DNA of 14,763 nt from Methanobacteriota archaeon (GCA_030837265.1 JAUPKV010000149.1:1-14763), one strand, 5' to 3'. Numbered from the stretch's first letter, positions 6,877-14,059 are shown. Notes: generated by a model not told the origin, from the letters alone. A program made the numbers and translations.

Positions 6877-8019
6877 GTGAACTTTTATCCTTCCTCACTT
6901 ACCGATACAAATCTTGCGACATCTCCAAACTCGAAAAATTCATCTGGAAATATTTCAGTCCTACCACAACCCTCAAATTTAATACCTGTTGCAGCTTTCT
7001 CAGCTTCACCAACCTCAGGAACAGTATCACTTAAAGTACAATTTACTGACAAGAGCACAAACTCACCGACGGCATGGAAATGGAATTTCGGAGACGGAAA
7101 TAATTCAACACAACAAAACCCTGAATATGTATTCACAAAGGCAGGAATTTATACAGTTAGCTTGATAGCAAGAAATAAAAACGGCTCAAGTTCGATAACT
7201 ACTCAAATAACGGTTTCGGCAAAAACAGTAATCCCTGTAGCTGCTTTCAGTGCATCTTCCACAACCGGAATTGCGCCATTAAGTGTAACATTTACTGACA
7301 AAAGTACCGGTTCACCAACTTCATGGTCCTGGAATTTCGGAGACAGTGGGACTTCAACACAGAAAAATCCGGTACACCAATTCACAAAAACAGGAACGTA
7401 TACTGTTAGCTTGATAGCAAGCAATAAAAACGGCTCAAGTTCGATAACTACTCAAATAACAGTTTCGGCAAAAACAGTAATCCCTGTAGCTGCTTTGTCG
7501 GCTTCTCCAACATCAGGAACAGTGTCGCTGAAAGTGCAGTTTACCGATAAGAGCACAAATTCACCAACTGCATGGAAATGGAATTTCGGAGACGGAACAG
7601 CAATCTCCACAGCACAAAATCCAACACACACCTATTCCAAAACAGGAAGTTATACAGTAGTACTTACAGCAAGCAATGCTGTAGGTAGTAATTCAATAAC
7701 TAAATCAAATTATATAATAGTTGCAACAAAACCAGTTGCAACAAAACCAGTTGCAACAAAACCAGTTGCAACAAAACCAGTTGCAGCTTTTTCGGCATCT
7801 CCTACATCAGGGAAAGCAACATTACAGGTGCAATTTACCGATAAGAGTAAAAACTCACCAACTTCCTGGTCCTGGAATTTTGGCGATAAAAGTACTTCAA
7901 CAGCAAAGAGTCCAACACATAAATACACAAAAGCAGGAAAGTACACTGTTACCCTGACTGTGAAGAATGCAGCCGGCAGCAGCATTGCAACAAAGACTAA
8001 TTATATTGTTATAAGTTAG
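6877..8019 (+). CDS. four tandem PKD domains (3' part of a TGA-split surface protein)
   Basis: The 380-codon ORF opens at GTG 6877. That start is formal only, since the frame is open back to the TGA at 6802. Residues ~38-120, 121-203, 204-281 and 302-380 are four PKD domains, Ig-like beta-sandwiches common in archaeal surface proteins. Each carries a WNFGD motif (WKWNFGDG, WSWNFGDS, WKWNFGDG, WSWNFGDK) and a VAAFSAS/VAALSAS-type opening. A four-unit VATKP linker (282-301) separates the third and fourth. No signal peptide, membrane anchor or sorting segment is visible, so the domains would reach the outside only as part of the upstream beta-helix protein. The gene ends in TAG 8017-8019, with a backup TAA in frame two codons later. 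Confidence 0.75.
   Translation: MNFYPSSLTDTNLATSPNSKNSSGNISVLPQPSNLIPVAAFSASPTSGTVSLKVQFTDKSTNSPTAWKWNFGDGNNSTQQNPEYVFTKAGIYTVSLIARNKNGSSSITTQITVSAKTVIPVAAFSASSTTGIAPLSVTFTDKSTGSPTSWSWNFGDSGTSTQKNPVHQFTKTGTYTVSLIASNKNGSSSITTQITVSAKTVIPVAALSASPTSGTVSLKVQFTDKSTNSPTAWKWNFGDGTAISTAQNPTHTYSKTGSYTVVLTASNAVGSNSITKSNYIIVATKPVATKPVATKPVATKPVAAFSASPTSGKATLQVQFTDKSKNSPTSWSWNFGDKSTSTAKSPTHKYTKAGKYTVTLTVKNAAGSSIATKTNYIVIS
7156..7496 (+). repeat. 92-bp near-identical direct repeats within PKD1/PKD2
   Basis: Bases 7156-7247 and 7405-7496 are identical except at two positions. The offset is 249 bases, exactly one 83-codon PKD unit. They cover the end of one PKD domain, the linker (VSAKTVIP) and the start of the next. 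Such identity beside otherwise diverged repeats indicates recent duplication or gene conversion. Confidence 0.85.
7720..7779 (+). repeat. 15-bp tandem repeat x4 encoding the VATKP linker
   Basis: GTTGCAACAAAACCA is repeated four times without a mismatch (7720-7734, 7735-7749, 7750-7764, 7765-7779) and encodes (VATKP)4. It forms a Thr/Pro/Lys-rich spacer before the last PKD domain. Because the unit is a multiple of three, copy-number change would alter spacer length without shifting the frame. Confidence 0.95.
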
Positions 8020-8069
8020 TTGAAATAAGAGCCGAAAAATTAGAATCAAAAACAGATGCTGGTTTAAAC

Positions 8070-8099
8070 CCGGAGCTTCAATTTTAAAAACTCCGGATC
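8070..8099. terminator. hairpin between convergent genes
   Basis: CCGGAG (8070-8075) pairs with CTCCGG (8091-8096) around a 15-base AT-rich loop. It sits 51 bases after the PKD stop and 47 bases beyond the methyltransferase stop on the other strand, so it could serve both genes. Confidence 0.4.
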
Positions 8100-8142
8100 T
8101 TTGAACCTTGCTATTAGAATTCCGGGCTTTATCAAACATTTT

Positions 8143-9192
8143 TTATTCATTAAAAATTACTTCACAGAGAATAGCAGTATCATTTTTTATGAAGAGATGG
8201 ACTATCTTCTTTCCTTCAAGGTTTTTTTCGACCTTACTTCTCACTTCCCAGTAATCTTCAGGCTTAACGCCAGCTCTGAGCACAACGTTCCCTACATTTC
8301 TGCCTCTAAGAAACTTATTGATCTCCTCAGGTTCAAAGGAGCATACCCTCAGGACCAGATAATGGTGCTTGATCATGGACTGCTTTATAAGGGCATCCGA
8401 GGTCAACAAAAGCCGTTTTTTATCGACTTTGAAAAGCTCGAAGGCGCCCATAATTGGCCCTGCGATCTGGATCATCGATTCAACCAGTTCGGGCAGGAGT
8501 CCTGCTGCAACGACCGAAGGTTCAGGTTCATAGGCACACAGCTTGATTTTCTCAGTTTCCCGTATTTGGGGAAGCAACCCATTCTTCGAAACCAGCCCTT
8601 CACAGGCAGGAAGAGAGACAGCCAGACGGTCGTACTGCCTCAGCCATCCAAAGTAGAGGGTCAAGCGGTTGAGCTGTCCGTTTAAGGAGATATATTCCTT
8701 TTCACAGTCGAATGGAATCCTTTCGGGCGGCAACTGGGGAGGAGCTTCAAAAGCGAAATTACCTGTCTTTTCCCGATAAGCAGAAAGCACATTCGGAACA
8801 CCCGGTTCCAGACTTGAGACTTGCCTTTCATCTTCTTCTGCCGGCCGGAAAGGATCCGAAAATACAACATCAACTGCCGGGATCTGCTCTATAACATTCG
8901 GATCAAGGGCATCTCCGCAAATAAATTTTACATTATTAAGCCCGTACATCTCGCAGTTTTGCTTTGCATATTCGATTTTCCTGGGATCGATCTCCACAGC
9001 ATAAACGAGCTCACACTGCTGTGCAAAAAAAACAGTCTGCCCACCTATCCCGCAACTTATATCAGCCAGAGTTTTACACTTCAAGCGCTGCGCCCTATAG
9101 CGAGCAATAGGCTCAGGCGTCGCAAATCGCAAACTCTCCTTATCCCCATGCAGGGGCCTCTCAAATTGTTTTTTCCGTACCACATCAATCAA
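8143..9192 (-). CDS. class I SAM-dependent methyltransferase with THUMP-like C-terminal domain
   Basis: The 349-residue cytoplasmic enzyme is a probable RNA methyltransferase. The Rossmann-type SAM domain covers ~40-200: motif I DISCGIGGQTVFF (44-56), acidic motif II AVEIDPRKIEYAKQNC (65-80), GDALD (93-97), and VFSDPFRP (110-117) where the catalytic or binding loop is expected. Residues ~285-349 (RGRNVGNVVLRAGVKPEDYWEV onward) resemble the THUMP-like domain found with such methyltransferases. The N-terminal KESLRFATPEPIARYRAQRL is also typical of the group. The target nucleotide is unknown. The start is uncertain: TTG 9190-9192 has no Shine-Dalgarno site, and GTG 9181-9183 is an alternative. 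A TATA-like CTTTAAATC about 25-30 bases upstream could make the message nearly leaderless. The UbiB-type gene lies 122 bases upstream on the same strand. Confidence 0.8.
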   Translation of the reverse strand: MIDVVRKKQFERPLHGDKESLRFATPEPIARYRAQRLKCKTLADISCGIGGQTVFFAQQCELVYAVEIDPRKIEYAKQNCEMYGLNNVKFICGDALDPNVIEQIPAVDVVFSDPFRPAEEDERQVSSLEPGVPNVLSAYREKTGNFAFEAPPQLPPERIPFDCEKEYISLNGQLNRLTLYFGWLRQYDRLAVSLPACEGLVSKNGLLPQIRETEKIKLCAYEPEPSVVAAGLLPELVESMIQIAGPIMGAFELFKVDKKRLLLTSDALIKQSMIKHHYLVLRVCSFEPEEINKFLRGRNVGNVVLRAGVKPEDYWEVRSKVEKNLEGKKIVHLFIKNDTAILCEVIFNE

Positions 9193-9314
9193 GAAATAGT
9201 AGATAGTTTATGGGATTTAAAGGCAACTGAAACACCACAAAAAACTCCATGATCAAACGATGAAACCAGATTTGGCTAAAAGATTCAAAACAAAAAATTA
9301 AATTTGGGCGGACT

Positions 9315-10985
9315 TCAGACCCGACCTGTCCTGAACATATTAAACACTAGCCACACTCCAAAGACACTTGCAGCCAGGAAACCGAGAGTGCCGATAACGG
9401 GTACCATCGGATAAGTTTTTATCTGAACAATCAGGGATGAAGCGACGATCATGGCAGAGACAATTAAACTGAAAGATAAACGATTACTTGCGATATTTAT
9501 CTCAGAAATTAACCGGGTACCTTCCTCAGATTCGAATTTTATGTTCAAACAGCCATTTTCGGCATTGTCAAGTATATGAGAGATCTTATTCGGAACTTTC
9601 TGGAACAGACGAGACCAGTTTAAAACACTGCCGTAAGTTTTGTCAGCCAGGTTTTGCGGATGATAACGCGCTTTTATTTCCTTCGTTGCACAATTCTCAA
9701 GAAGGCCGGTTAAATTGAAATCAGGATCAACTAGCAGTGTAAATCCTTCAACTGCTACTATACCTCTTACTAATAGGGCGATGTTATGAGGTATCGTAAC
9801 CTGGTGCTTTCTTAAGATACCTATCAATTCTTCAATTGCTGCAGAAGCTTCAATATTCTTCGGAGCCCTACCATAGTATTTGGAACGGAAGTAGTCAATA
9901 TCCGCTTTCAATGACCTTATATCTACGTAATGGTCTATACTTCCCATATCCCTTGATATTTCCACTAACAGAGAACTGTCACCGTTTACTAATGCAGTCA
10001 GTCCGTCCAGGAACATATCTCTCATTTCTGAGGAAAGATGGCCCGTCATCCCAAAATCAAGAAACGCAACCCTTCCGTCTTCCATTATCAATACGTTTCC
10101 CGGATGCAGGTCAGCATGGAAAAAGCCATCGGCAAAGATCTGCTGCGTGAAAGCTTCTCCTACGACTATGGCTATTTTACTCTTGTCGAATCCCCGTTTT
10201 TCCAGTAAATCTACACGACTGGCTTTTACTCCTTGGATGAATTCCAGGGTCAGAACTCGTTTGCTTGTATAAGTCCAGTAAATTTTCGGGATGTGAACCT
10301 GACCGTTATTCCTGAAGTTATATGCAAAGCGGTCCGTGTTCCACCCTTCATGAGTATAGTCTATTTCTTCAAGAATACTGCGAGATAACTCATCAACAAT
10401 TTCAATCGGCCTGTACAGCCTTGCCTCAGGCATGTGTTCACTCACCAGCCTGGCCAAACTGTGCATTATGTCGAGGTCCGATTCAATTACCTGTTTTATA
10501 CCCGGACGCTGGACCTTTACGACAACGTTATCCCCATCTTTGATCTTTGCCCTATGCACCTGTCCGATTGAGGCACAGGCAAGTGGTTTCTTATCGAAAT
10601 AATCGAATAATTCCTCTATAGGATGCCCGAGTTCCGCCCGAATAATTTCTTCAACTTCCTCAAAATCAAAGGGAGGCACTTCGTCCTGAAGCTTTGCGAA
10701 CTCTCTGGCATATGTCGGAGGAATAATATCATGCCTCATGCTTAATAATTGACCCAATTTGACATACGTCGGCCCTAGCTCTTCAAGCATCATACGTATT
10801 CTAGCCGGCTTTGGAGTATTGATGTGCTCTATTTTTTGCCTCTTAATAAAACTGAAGGTCATGTCCCGAAAACTGGTCAAACCTATCTGGTCCACAATAT
10901 ATCCGAACCCGTATTTCTGAAGAACTTCAATTATCTGACCGTACCTTTTCAGCATATAATAACGACGATGTTTTTTATGCATCAT
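9315..10985 (-). CDS. UbiB/ABC1/AarF-family atypical kinase, membrane-anchored
   Basis: The 556-residue protein kinase-like ATPase is of the UbiB/COQ8 family. Visible signatures: the KxGQ motif (KLGQ, 76-79); the Ala-rich loop ACASIGQVHRA (136-146) that replaces the usual glycine loop; the ATP-binding lysine in VVVKVQRPG (K157); the ExD motif (E207, D209); the catalytic HADLHPGN (290-297); and DFG (310-312). The last ~54 residues hold two hydrophobic segments (~504-522 and ~528-549), matching the C-terminal transmembrane hairpin of the family. Bacterial and mitochondrial relatives support ubiquinone biosynthesis. Methanosarcina uses methanophenazine, so a role in membrane prenyl-lipid metabolism is inference. 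ATG 10983-10985 is preferred because AAGGTGGGG precedes it by ~7 bases. The upstream GTG 10997 lies inside that site. Confidence 0.92.
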   Translation of the reverse strand: MMHKKHRRYYMLKRYGQIIEVLQKYGFGYIVDQIGLTSFRDMTFSFIKRQKIEHINTPKPARIRMMLEELGPTYVKLGQLLSMRHDIIPPTYAREFAKLQDEVPPFDFEEVEEIIRAELGHPIEELFDYFDKKPLACASIGQVHRAKIKDGDNVVVKVQRPGIKQVIESDLDIMHSLARLVSEHMPEARLYRPIEIVDELSRSILEEIDYTHEGWNTDRFAYNFRNNGQVHIPKIYWTYTSKRVLTLEFIQGVKASRVDLLEKRGFDKSKIAIVVGEAFTQQIFADGFFHADLHPGNVLIMEDGRVAFLDFGMTGHLSSEMRDMFLDGLTALVNGDSSLLVEISRDMGSIDHYVDIRSLKADIDYFRSKYYGRAPKNIEASAAIEELIGILRKHQVTIPHNIALLVRGIVAVEGFTLLVDPDFNLTGLLENCATKEIKARYHPQNLADKTYGSVLNWSRLFQKVPNKISHILDNAENGCLNIKFESEEGTRLISEINIASNRLSFSLIVSAMIVASSLIVQIKTYPMVPVIGTLGFLAASVFGVWLVFNMFRTGRV

Positions 10986-11525
10986 ACCAGGCCCCACCTT
11001 TCATTAAGATAAGAGAAAAAAGGCTAGTGGGATCATTAATACGGTAAACTATCCCCCAAAATAAATCAAATAACATACTTCATAAATTGATTCACATGTA
11101 TAAAAGTTTAATTAAGTAATAAAATAAAATCCAAATTTTCAGACATTTAACTTCCTTGTTTTCTGTGTATCTCGTGGTTAAATTTCGAGTTATTTTACAT
11201 ATTCTTTTAGCATGCAGGTTTAGTTTATGGCGTATTATATCCACTTATAGACTTGAAAATATAATGTTTGCAGCAAAACTGAGCTTGATGTACCCTGAAG
11301 CTGTAGAACCATAGAGATTTCTTTATTTTGAGGACGTGTTTTCATTCCTTTCAGGGCAGTAAGAATGTTATTTACATCAGTTGTCGCATAAAATTTATAT
11401 TTCGACCCCGAAAGTAAAAATAAAACCCAATTTATTTTTTAAGATTATATTTATTTTCACATCGTTCTTTCTGCAAAGTCCAACTTGCCGAAAAGATTAT
11501 CTTCAAAAGAATCTTAACCCATCGC
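10986..11525. promoter_or_regulatory. divergent intergenic region between the UbiB-type and GNAT genes
   Basis: This stretch of ~540 bases is AT-rich. TATAAAAG at 11099-11106 and TTTATATTT-like elements at ~11393-11402 and 11445-11454 are candidate TATA boxes. The last two are best placed for the GNAT gene. A short frame (ATG 11264, TAG 11312-11314, then open to TAA 11360-11362) is visible, but I do not consider it a gene. No RNA gene or repeat is recognised. Confidence 0.25.
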
Positions 11526-12047
11526 ATGTCCTTTGTTCTTCATCCTATTAACACCGAAAGGATGTGCCTGATCCCTGCTACTTTAGAGCTCTACCTCATG
11601 GAGCTGCATGATCGCCCGGCATTTGCCTCCACTCTCAAGGCTCATATTCCGAAGGAATGGCCACCTGACCAAATAACTCCTGAGGTGATTGAAGAGTTCA
11701 TAAAACGAATACAAGCAGAAGATAGGAAGATTTGGAGTTTTTACTGGCTTTTGCACCAAAAGAGTTTGGAGCCTGCCCTGATAGGAAATGGAGGATTTCT
11801 TTCCCACGAAAACGGGACCCTTGAGATAGGTTACTCCATGCTTTCCGAGTATCAGAGCAAAGGATATGCAACGGAAGCTGTTCGATCAATGTTACAATGG
11901 GCTTTTCCCAATCTTAAAAAAGACCGCATTATAGCTTATACGTATCCTCACCTGAAAGCTTCGATTCGTGTGCTGGAAAAAAATGGTTTTTTCTTTAAGG
12001 GAAAAGGACAAGAAGAAGGTACAATTCTCTACGAGCTATTAAAATGA
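11526..12047 (+). CDS. GNAT-family N-acetyltransferase (RimJ/RimL-like)
   Basis: The 173-residue protein is a full-length single GNAT domain. It would transfer acetyl from acetyl-CoA to a protein N-terminus or small amine; the substrate is not predictable here. The N-terminus (INTERMCLIPATLELYL) matches the TERLxLR-type opening of the RimJ/RimL group. The central IGNGGFLSHENGTLEIGYSM is strands 3-4. The acetyl-CoA site is QSKGYATEAVRSML (Q-x-x-G-x-A), and ASIRVLEKNGFFFKG is the family's closing motif. The start is ATG 11526, which gives the complete family N-terminus although no Shine-Dalgarno site precedes it. It is a single gene, divergent from the UbiB-type gene and convergent with the EndoQ gene. 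Confidence 0.9.
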   Translation: MSFVLHPINTERMCLIPATLELYLMELHDRPAFASTLKAHIPKEWPPDQITPEVIEEFIKRIQAEDRKIWSFYWLLHQKSLEPALIGNGGFLSHENGTLEIGYSMLSEYQSKGYATEAVRSMLQWAFPNLKKDRIIAYTYPHLKASIRVLEKNGFFFKGKGQEEGTILYELLK

Positions 12048-12222
12048 ATTGAGAATTCTAAACTGGGTATTTTTGCCCGTGCAACAGAGTTTGATATGTA
12101 GAAGACATGCAATCTATTTAAATCTCCGTCTTATAATTACAAATTGTTTTGATTTTTCTGTAAATTTGCTTTCGAGTTTATCCACAAGTTTCATGGTAAA
12201 AAACCTATGGATATTCTAAAAG

Positions 12223-12238
12223 TTTCAGATTTCTGAAA
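12223..12238. repeat. inverted repeat TTTCAGA-TT-TCTGAAA
   Basis: This is a perfect 7-bp inverted repeat with a 2-base centre, in the convergent gene-free space ~175 bases after the GNAT stop. It could be a protein-binding palindrome or a small hairpin. Nothing in the neighbourhood decides its role. Confidence 0.4.
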
Positions 12239-12386
12239 ATTTACTAACTAATTTTGAGTAAACAGGCCTATTATCCAATTGCAGAGCGATTCGAATTTTG
12301 AGACCATCTCTTACGTATTGAATAAAATTATTGGGCTATTTAAATATGATTACTTGTCAACTTTTCAATTTTAGAAATGCTAAGGC

Positions 12387-12403
12387 CGTTTGCTTCGCAA
12401 ACG
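12387..12403. repeat. perfect 7-bp hairpin with TTC loop
   Basis: CGTTTGC (12387-12393) and GCAAACG (12397-12403) flank TTC. The design is the same as the hairpin at 5484-5502 although the stem sequence differs. A TATA-like TATTTAAATA lies ~45 bases upstream, so an unannotated small transcript from this space is possible but unproven. Confidence 0.4.
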
Positions 12404-12477
12404 TGATAAGACAGATTAAGTAAGTAGTACTGCTGCTCTGTTTTTATTCTAAACACTTATGCTTACACCGGTTTTTA

Positions 12478-12567
12478 GTCCTCTTGAGAGAGCGCAGCGA
12501 GCGAAAAGGACCTCGTGCTCCCGAAGCGAAACTCGGGAAGCGAAACTCGGGAAGCGAAACTCGGGAG
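12478..12567. repeat. GC-rich repetitive intergenic element with 14-bp tandem repeat x3
   Basis: GAAGCGAAACTCGG is repeated three times exactly (12523-12536, 12537-12550, 12551-12564). The array is bounded by CTCCCGA (12518-12524) and TCGGGAG (12561-12567), which are complementary, so the block can fold whatever the copy number. Just before it, GTCCT (12478-12482) pairs with AGGAC (12507-12511) around GAGCGCAGCGAGCG. The block ends 15 bases from the EndoQ stop. The rest of 12048-12477 is AT-rich with no gene that I recognise beyond the hairpins listed. Confidence 0.7.
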
Positions 12568-12581
12568 CCACAACTCTGCAG

Positions 12582-13970
12582 TTAAAATTCGAAAAGTGAA
12601 CTCTGCCCTTTGGTCTTATCTGATTCTTTATTTTCTAATTCTTCAGCCTTTTTTTCAGATTTCCCAGGTGCTTTCTTTTCCAGATCCAAAAATGAAATCT
12701 GCCCGGAATAGAGGGTTTTCTCCTCTTTTAAGGATTTTGAGCTTTTTTTCTTTTTAGGGGCTGTTATTTTATCTGGCTCAAGTTTTCCTTTTCTTTGTTC
12801 CTCTTTCAGGTTTTGAGGAAGCTCCAGCCAGCCGTACTGCCCTCCTCCGCCAGGATGGATTATAACACTGCCGTCTCTGAAAGCCAGGATTGCATTTACT
12901 ATTCGCTCGTCAACTATTTTCAAATCTTCGGGATTAGAATAAATGAGAGCTTCAACCTCGTTTCCGAAACGCTCTACAAGACTATTCCAGGCAGTTTTTA
13001 CCCCTTTTGTCTGGATACCGGCATGTCCTAGAGCCATTTGAATTATCTCGGCGAGAGGGGCCAGGTGAAGATAAGGGGGGCGGTGGTCAGGATGGTTTGG
13101 GTCTTTAAAATCTGCAATTTCATTGATTCGGTCAACAACGCCTTTTTTTATTATACCTCCGCAAACCGAGCAGTGCCAATTGTTCTCAACTGCTTCTGGC
13201 AGAGGATATTGTGTAAAACATTTAATACAGGCTGACCTGTTGTACTTGCCTTCGTCAGGAAAGAAACCTACATTCAGAGTAGCTTTATACCCCTGTGCTC
13301 TGAGAATGGCTTTTCTAAGGCCGTCAAAAGTTATTTCCGGAACCTCAAACTGTGTAAACTCCCTCGCCAGTTTATTGCTCGAAGGAGAATGAGCGTCGGA
13401 ATTTGTGAGAAATGTAAGATGATGCAGTTCTTTAATCCTGTCTGCATAATCACTATCCGCACTCAGCCCCAGTTCTACGAAAGAAATGTAATCTGTCATG
13501 TCCTCGTAACAGTTCTGCAGGTTATCGTGATAAGCGTAAAGGGCTGTCCAGGGAGTAAATACATGGCAGGGACCTATAAGAGCCCCAAGGTCTTTTGCAA
13601 TTTCCGCAATTTCACAGCCGTCCAGCCTTACATTCGGCCGTCCGTCTGCTTCAAGGTTACCATAGGGGGTGATGCGTTCCGCCAGCTCTTCAGCCTTTGA
13701 AATTGAAGGTAAAATTAGAAGGTGATGCACACGTTTATTATCCTCTATTTCGGCCGTAGGGATAAAATAAATGTCATTGACTCTGATTTCTTCATCTGAG
13801 ATGGAGGCTTTTTTAATTTCATCGAGCCATCTGGGATGAGTGCAGTCCCCGGTCCCGATAAGTTCCATTCCTTTTTTTGCAGCTTCTCTTGCAATAGTCT
13901 GGAGTTCCATCTTTTCCGATGTTGCCATAGAATATTTAGAGTGGAGATGGAGGTCTGTATTGACTTTCAT
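12582..13970 (-). CDS. endoQ: endonuclease Q (PHP-domain DNA repair nuclease) with C-terminal PIP box
   Basis: The 462-residue protein matches archaeal EndoQ, which nicks DNA 5' of deaminated bases (uracil, hypoxanthine) and abasic sites. The PHP domain holds the metal ligands: DLHLH (D6, H8, H10), GDCTH (41-45), AEIE (E74), H82/H83, CHVF (H136) and NSDAH (190-194). A zinc element follows, C248-x2-C251 and C267-x2-C270, then a helical segment with IIHPGGGGQYGWLEL near 370-384. A lysine- and glutamate-rich, probably disordered tail (~385-462) ends in QSSLFEF (456-462), a strong PCNA-interacting (PIP) motif. A second similar motif, QISFLDL, is at 424-430. The start is ATG 13968-13970, preceded by AGGAAGG. 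The longer TTG start at 13994 would run through that site. It lies 97 bases after the PAC2 gene on the same strand, with its own TATA-like element. Confidence 0.87.
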   Translation of the reverse strand: MKVNTDLHLHSKYSMATSEKMELQTIAREAAKKGMELIGTGDCTHPRWLDEIKKASISDEEIRVNDIYFIPTAEIEDNKRVHHLLILPSISKAEELAERITPYGNLEADGRPNVRLDGCEIAEIAKDLGALIGPCHVFTPWTALYAYHDNLQNCYEDMTDYISFVELGLSADSDYADRIKELHHLTFLTNSDAHSPSSNKLAREFTQFEVPEITFDGLRKAILRAQGYKATLNVGFFPDEGKYNRSACIKCFTQYPLPEAVENNWHCSVCGGIIKKGVVDRINEIADFKDPNHPDHRPPYLHLAPLAEIIQMALGHAGIQTKGVKTAWNSLVERFGNEVEALIYSNPEDLKIVDERIVNAILAFRDGSVIIHPGGGGQYGWLELPQNLKEEQRKGKLEPDKITAPKKKKSSKSLKEEKTLYSGQISFLDLEKKAPGKSEKKAEELENKESDKTKGQSSLFEF

Positions 13971-14008
13971 TTCCTTCCTTTCCCGGAACTCCAATTCTTA
14001 GTTAGGCC

Positions 14009-14059
14009 AATCATCCAGATAAATCATCCAGACAAATTTTCAGAAAAATTATTTAAATG
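14009..14059 (-). promoter_or_regulatory. candidate EndoQ promoter with 13-bp-period direct repeat
   Basis: On the minus strand CATTTAAATAA (14049-14059) is a TATA-like element. About 25-30 bases downstream lies a direct repeat, AATCATCCAGA in plus-strand terms at 14009-14019 and 14022-14032. The predicted transcription start would fall within the repeat, a position suited to an operator. This is inference from spacing. Confidence 0.3.

Larger units (their letters stand above)
5671..8019 (+). pseudogene. beta-helix + 4xPKD surface protein gene interrupted by one in-frame TGA
   Basis: The two ORFs at 5671-6804 and 6877-8019 share a reading frame. The 72 bases between them (6805-6876) have no stop and translate to beta-helix-like sequence (YAVKNCDISKINLFLTHNYI). 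Only TGA 6802-6804 separates them, where NGKT-stop-YAV would read naturally as NGKTGYAV if the codon were GGA. Without it the gene would encode ~782 residues: signal peptide, beta-helix, four PKD domains. Alternatives are a sequencing error, translational readthrough, or two genes. The second ORF has no signal peptide and no good ribosome site of its own, which favours one ancestral gene. Confidence 0.65.

Noticed and set aside
6885..7985. Minus-strand ORFs antisense to the PKD repeats, and a Gln/Leu-rich plus frame at 7721-7957
   Set aside because: They reproduce the periodicity of the PKD and VATKP repeats in other frames; there is no independent evidence of coding.
8101..9252. Plus-strand ORFs of up to 194 codons opposite the methyltransferase
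   Set aside because: The minus-strand frame has clear SAM-binding motifs across its length; the plus frames have none.
11264..11362. Short frame with internal TAG (11312-11314), possible pyrrolysine-containing or broken gene
   Set aside because: Only 16 codons before and 15 after the TAG, no ribosome site, and no recognisable family; open frames of this size are expected by chance.
12515..12757. Plus-strand 80-codon ORF beginning in the 14-bp tandem repeat
   Set aside because: It is antisense to the EndoQ tail, starts in repeat DNA, and has no family resemblance.
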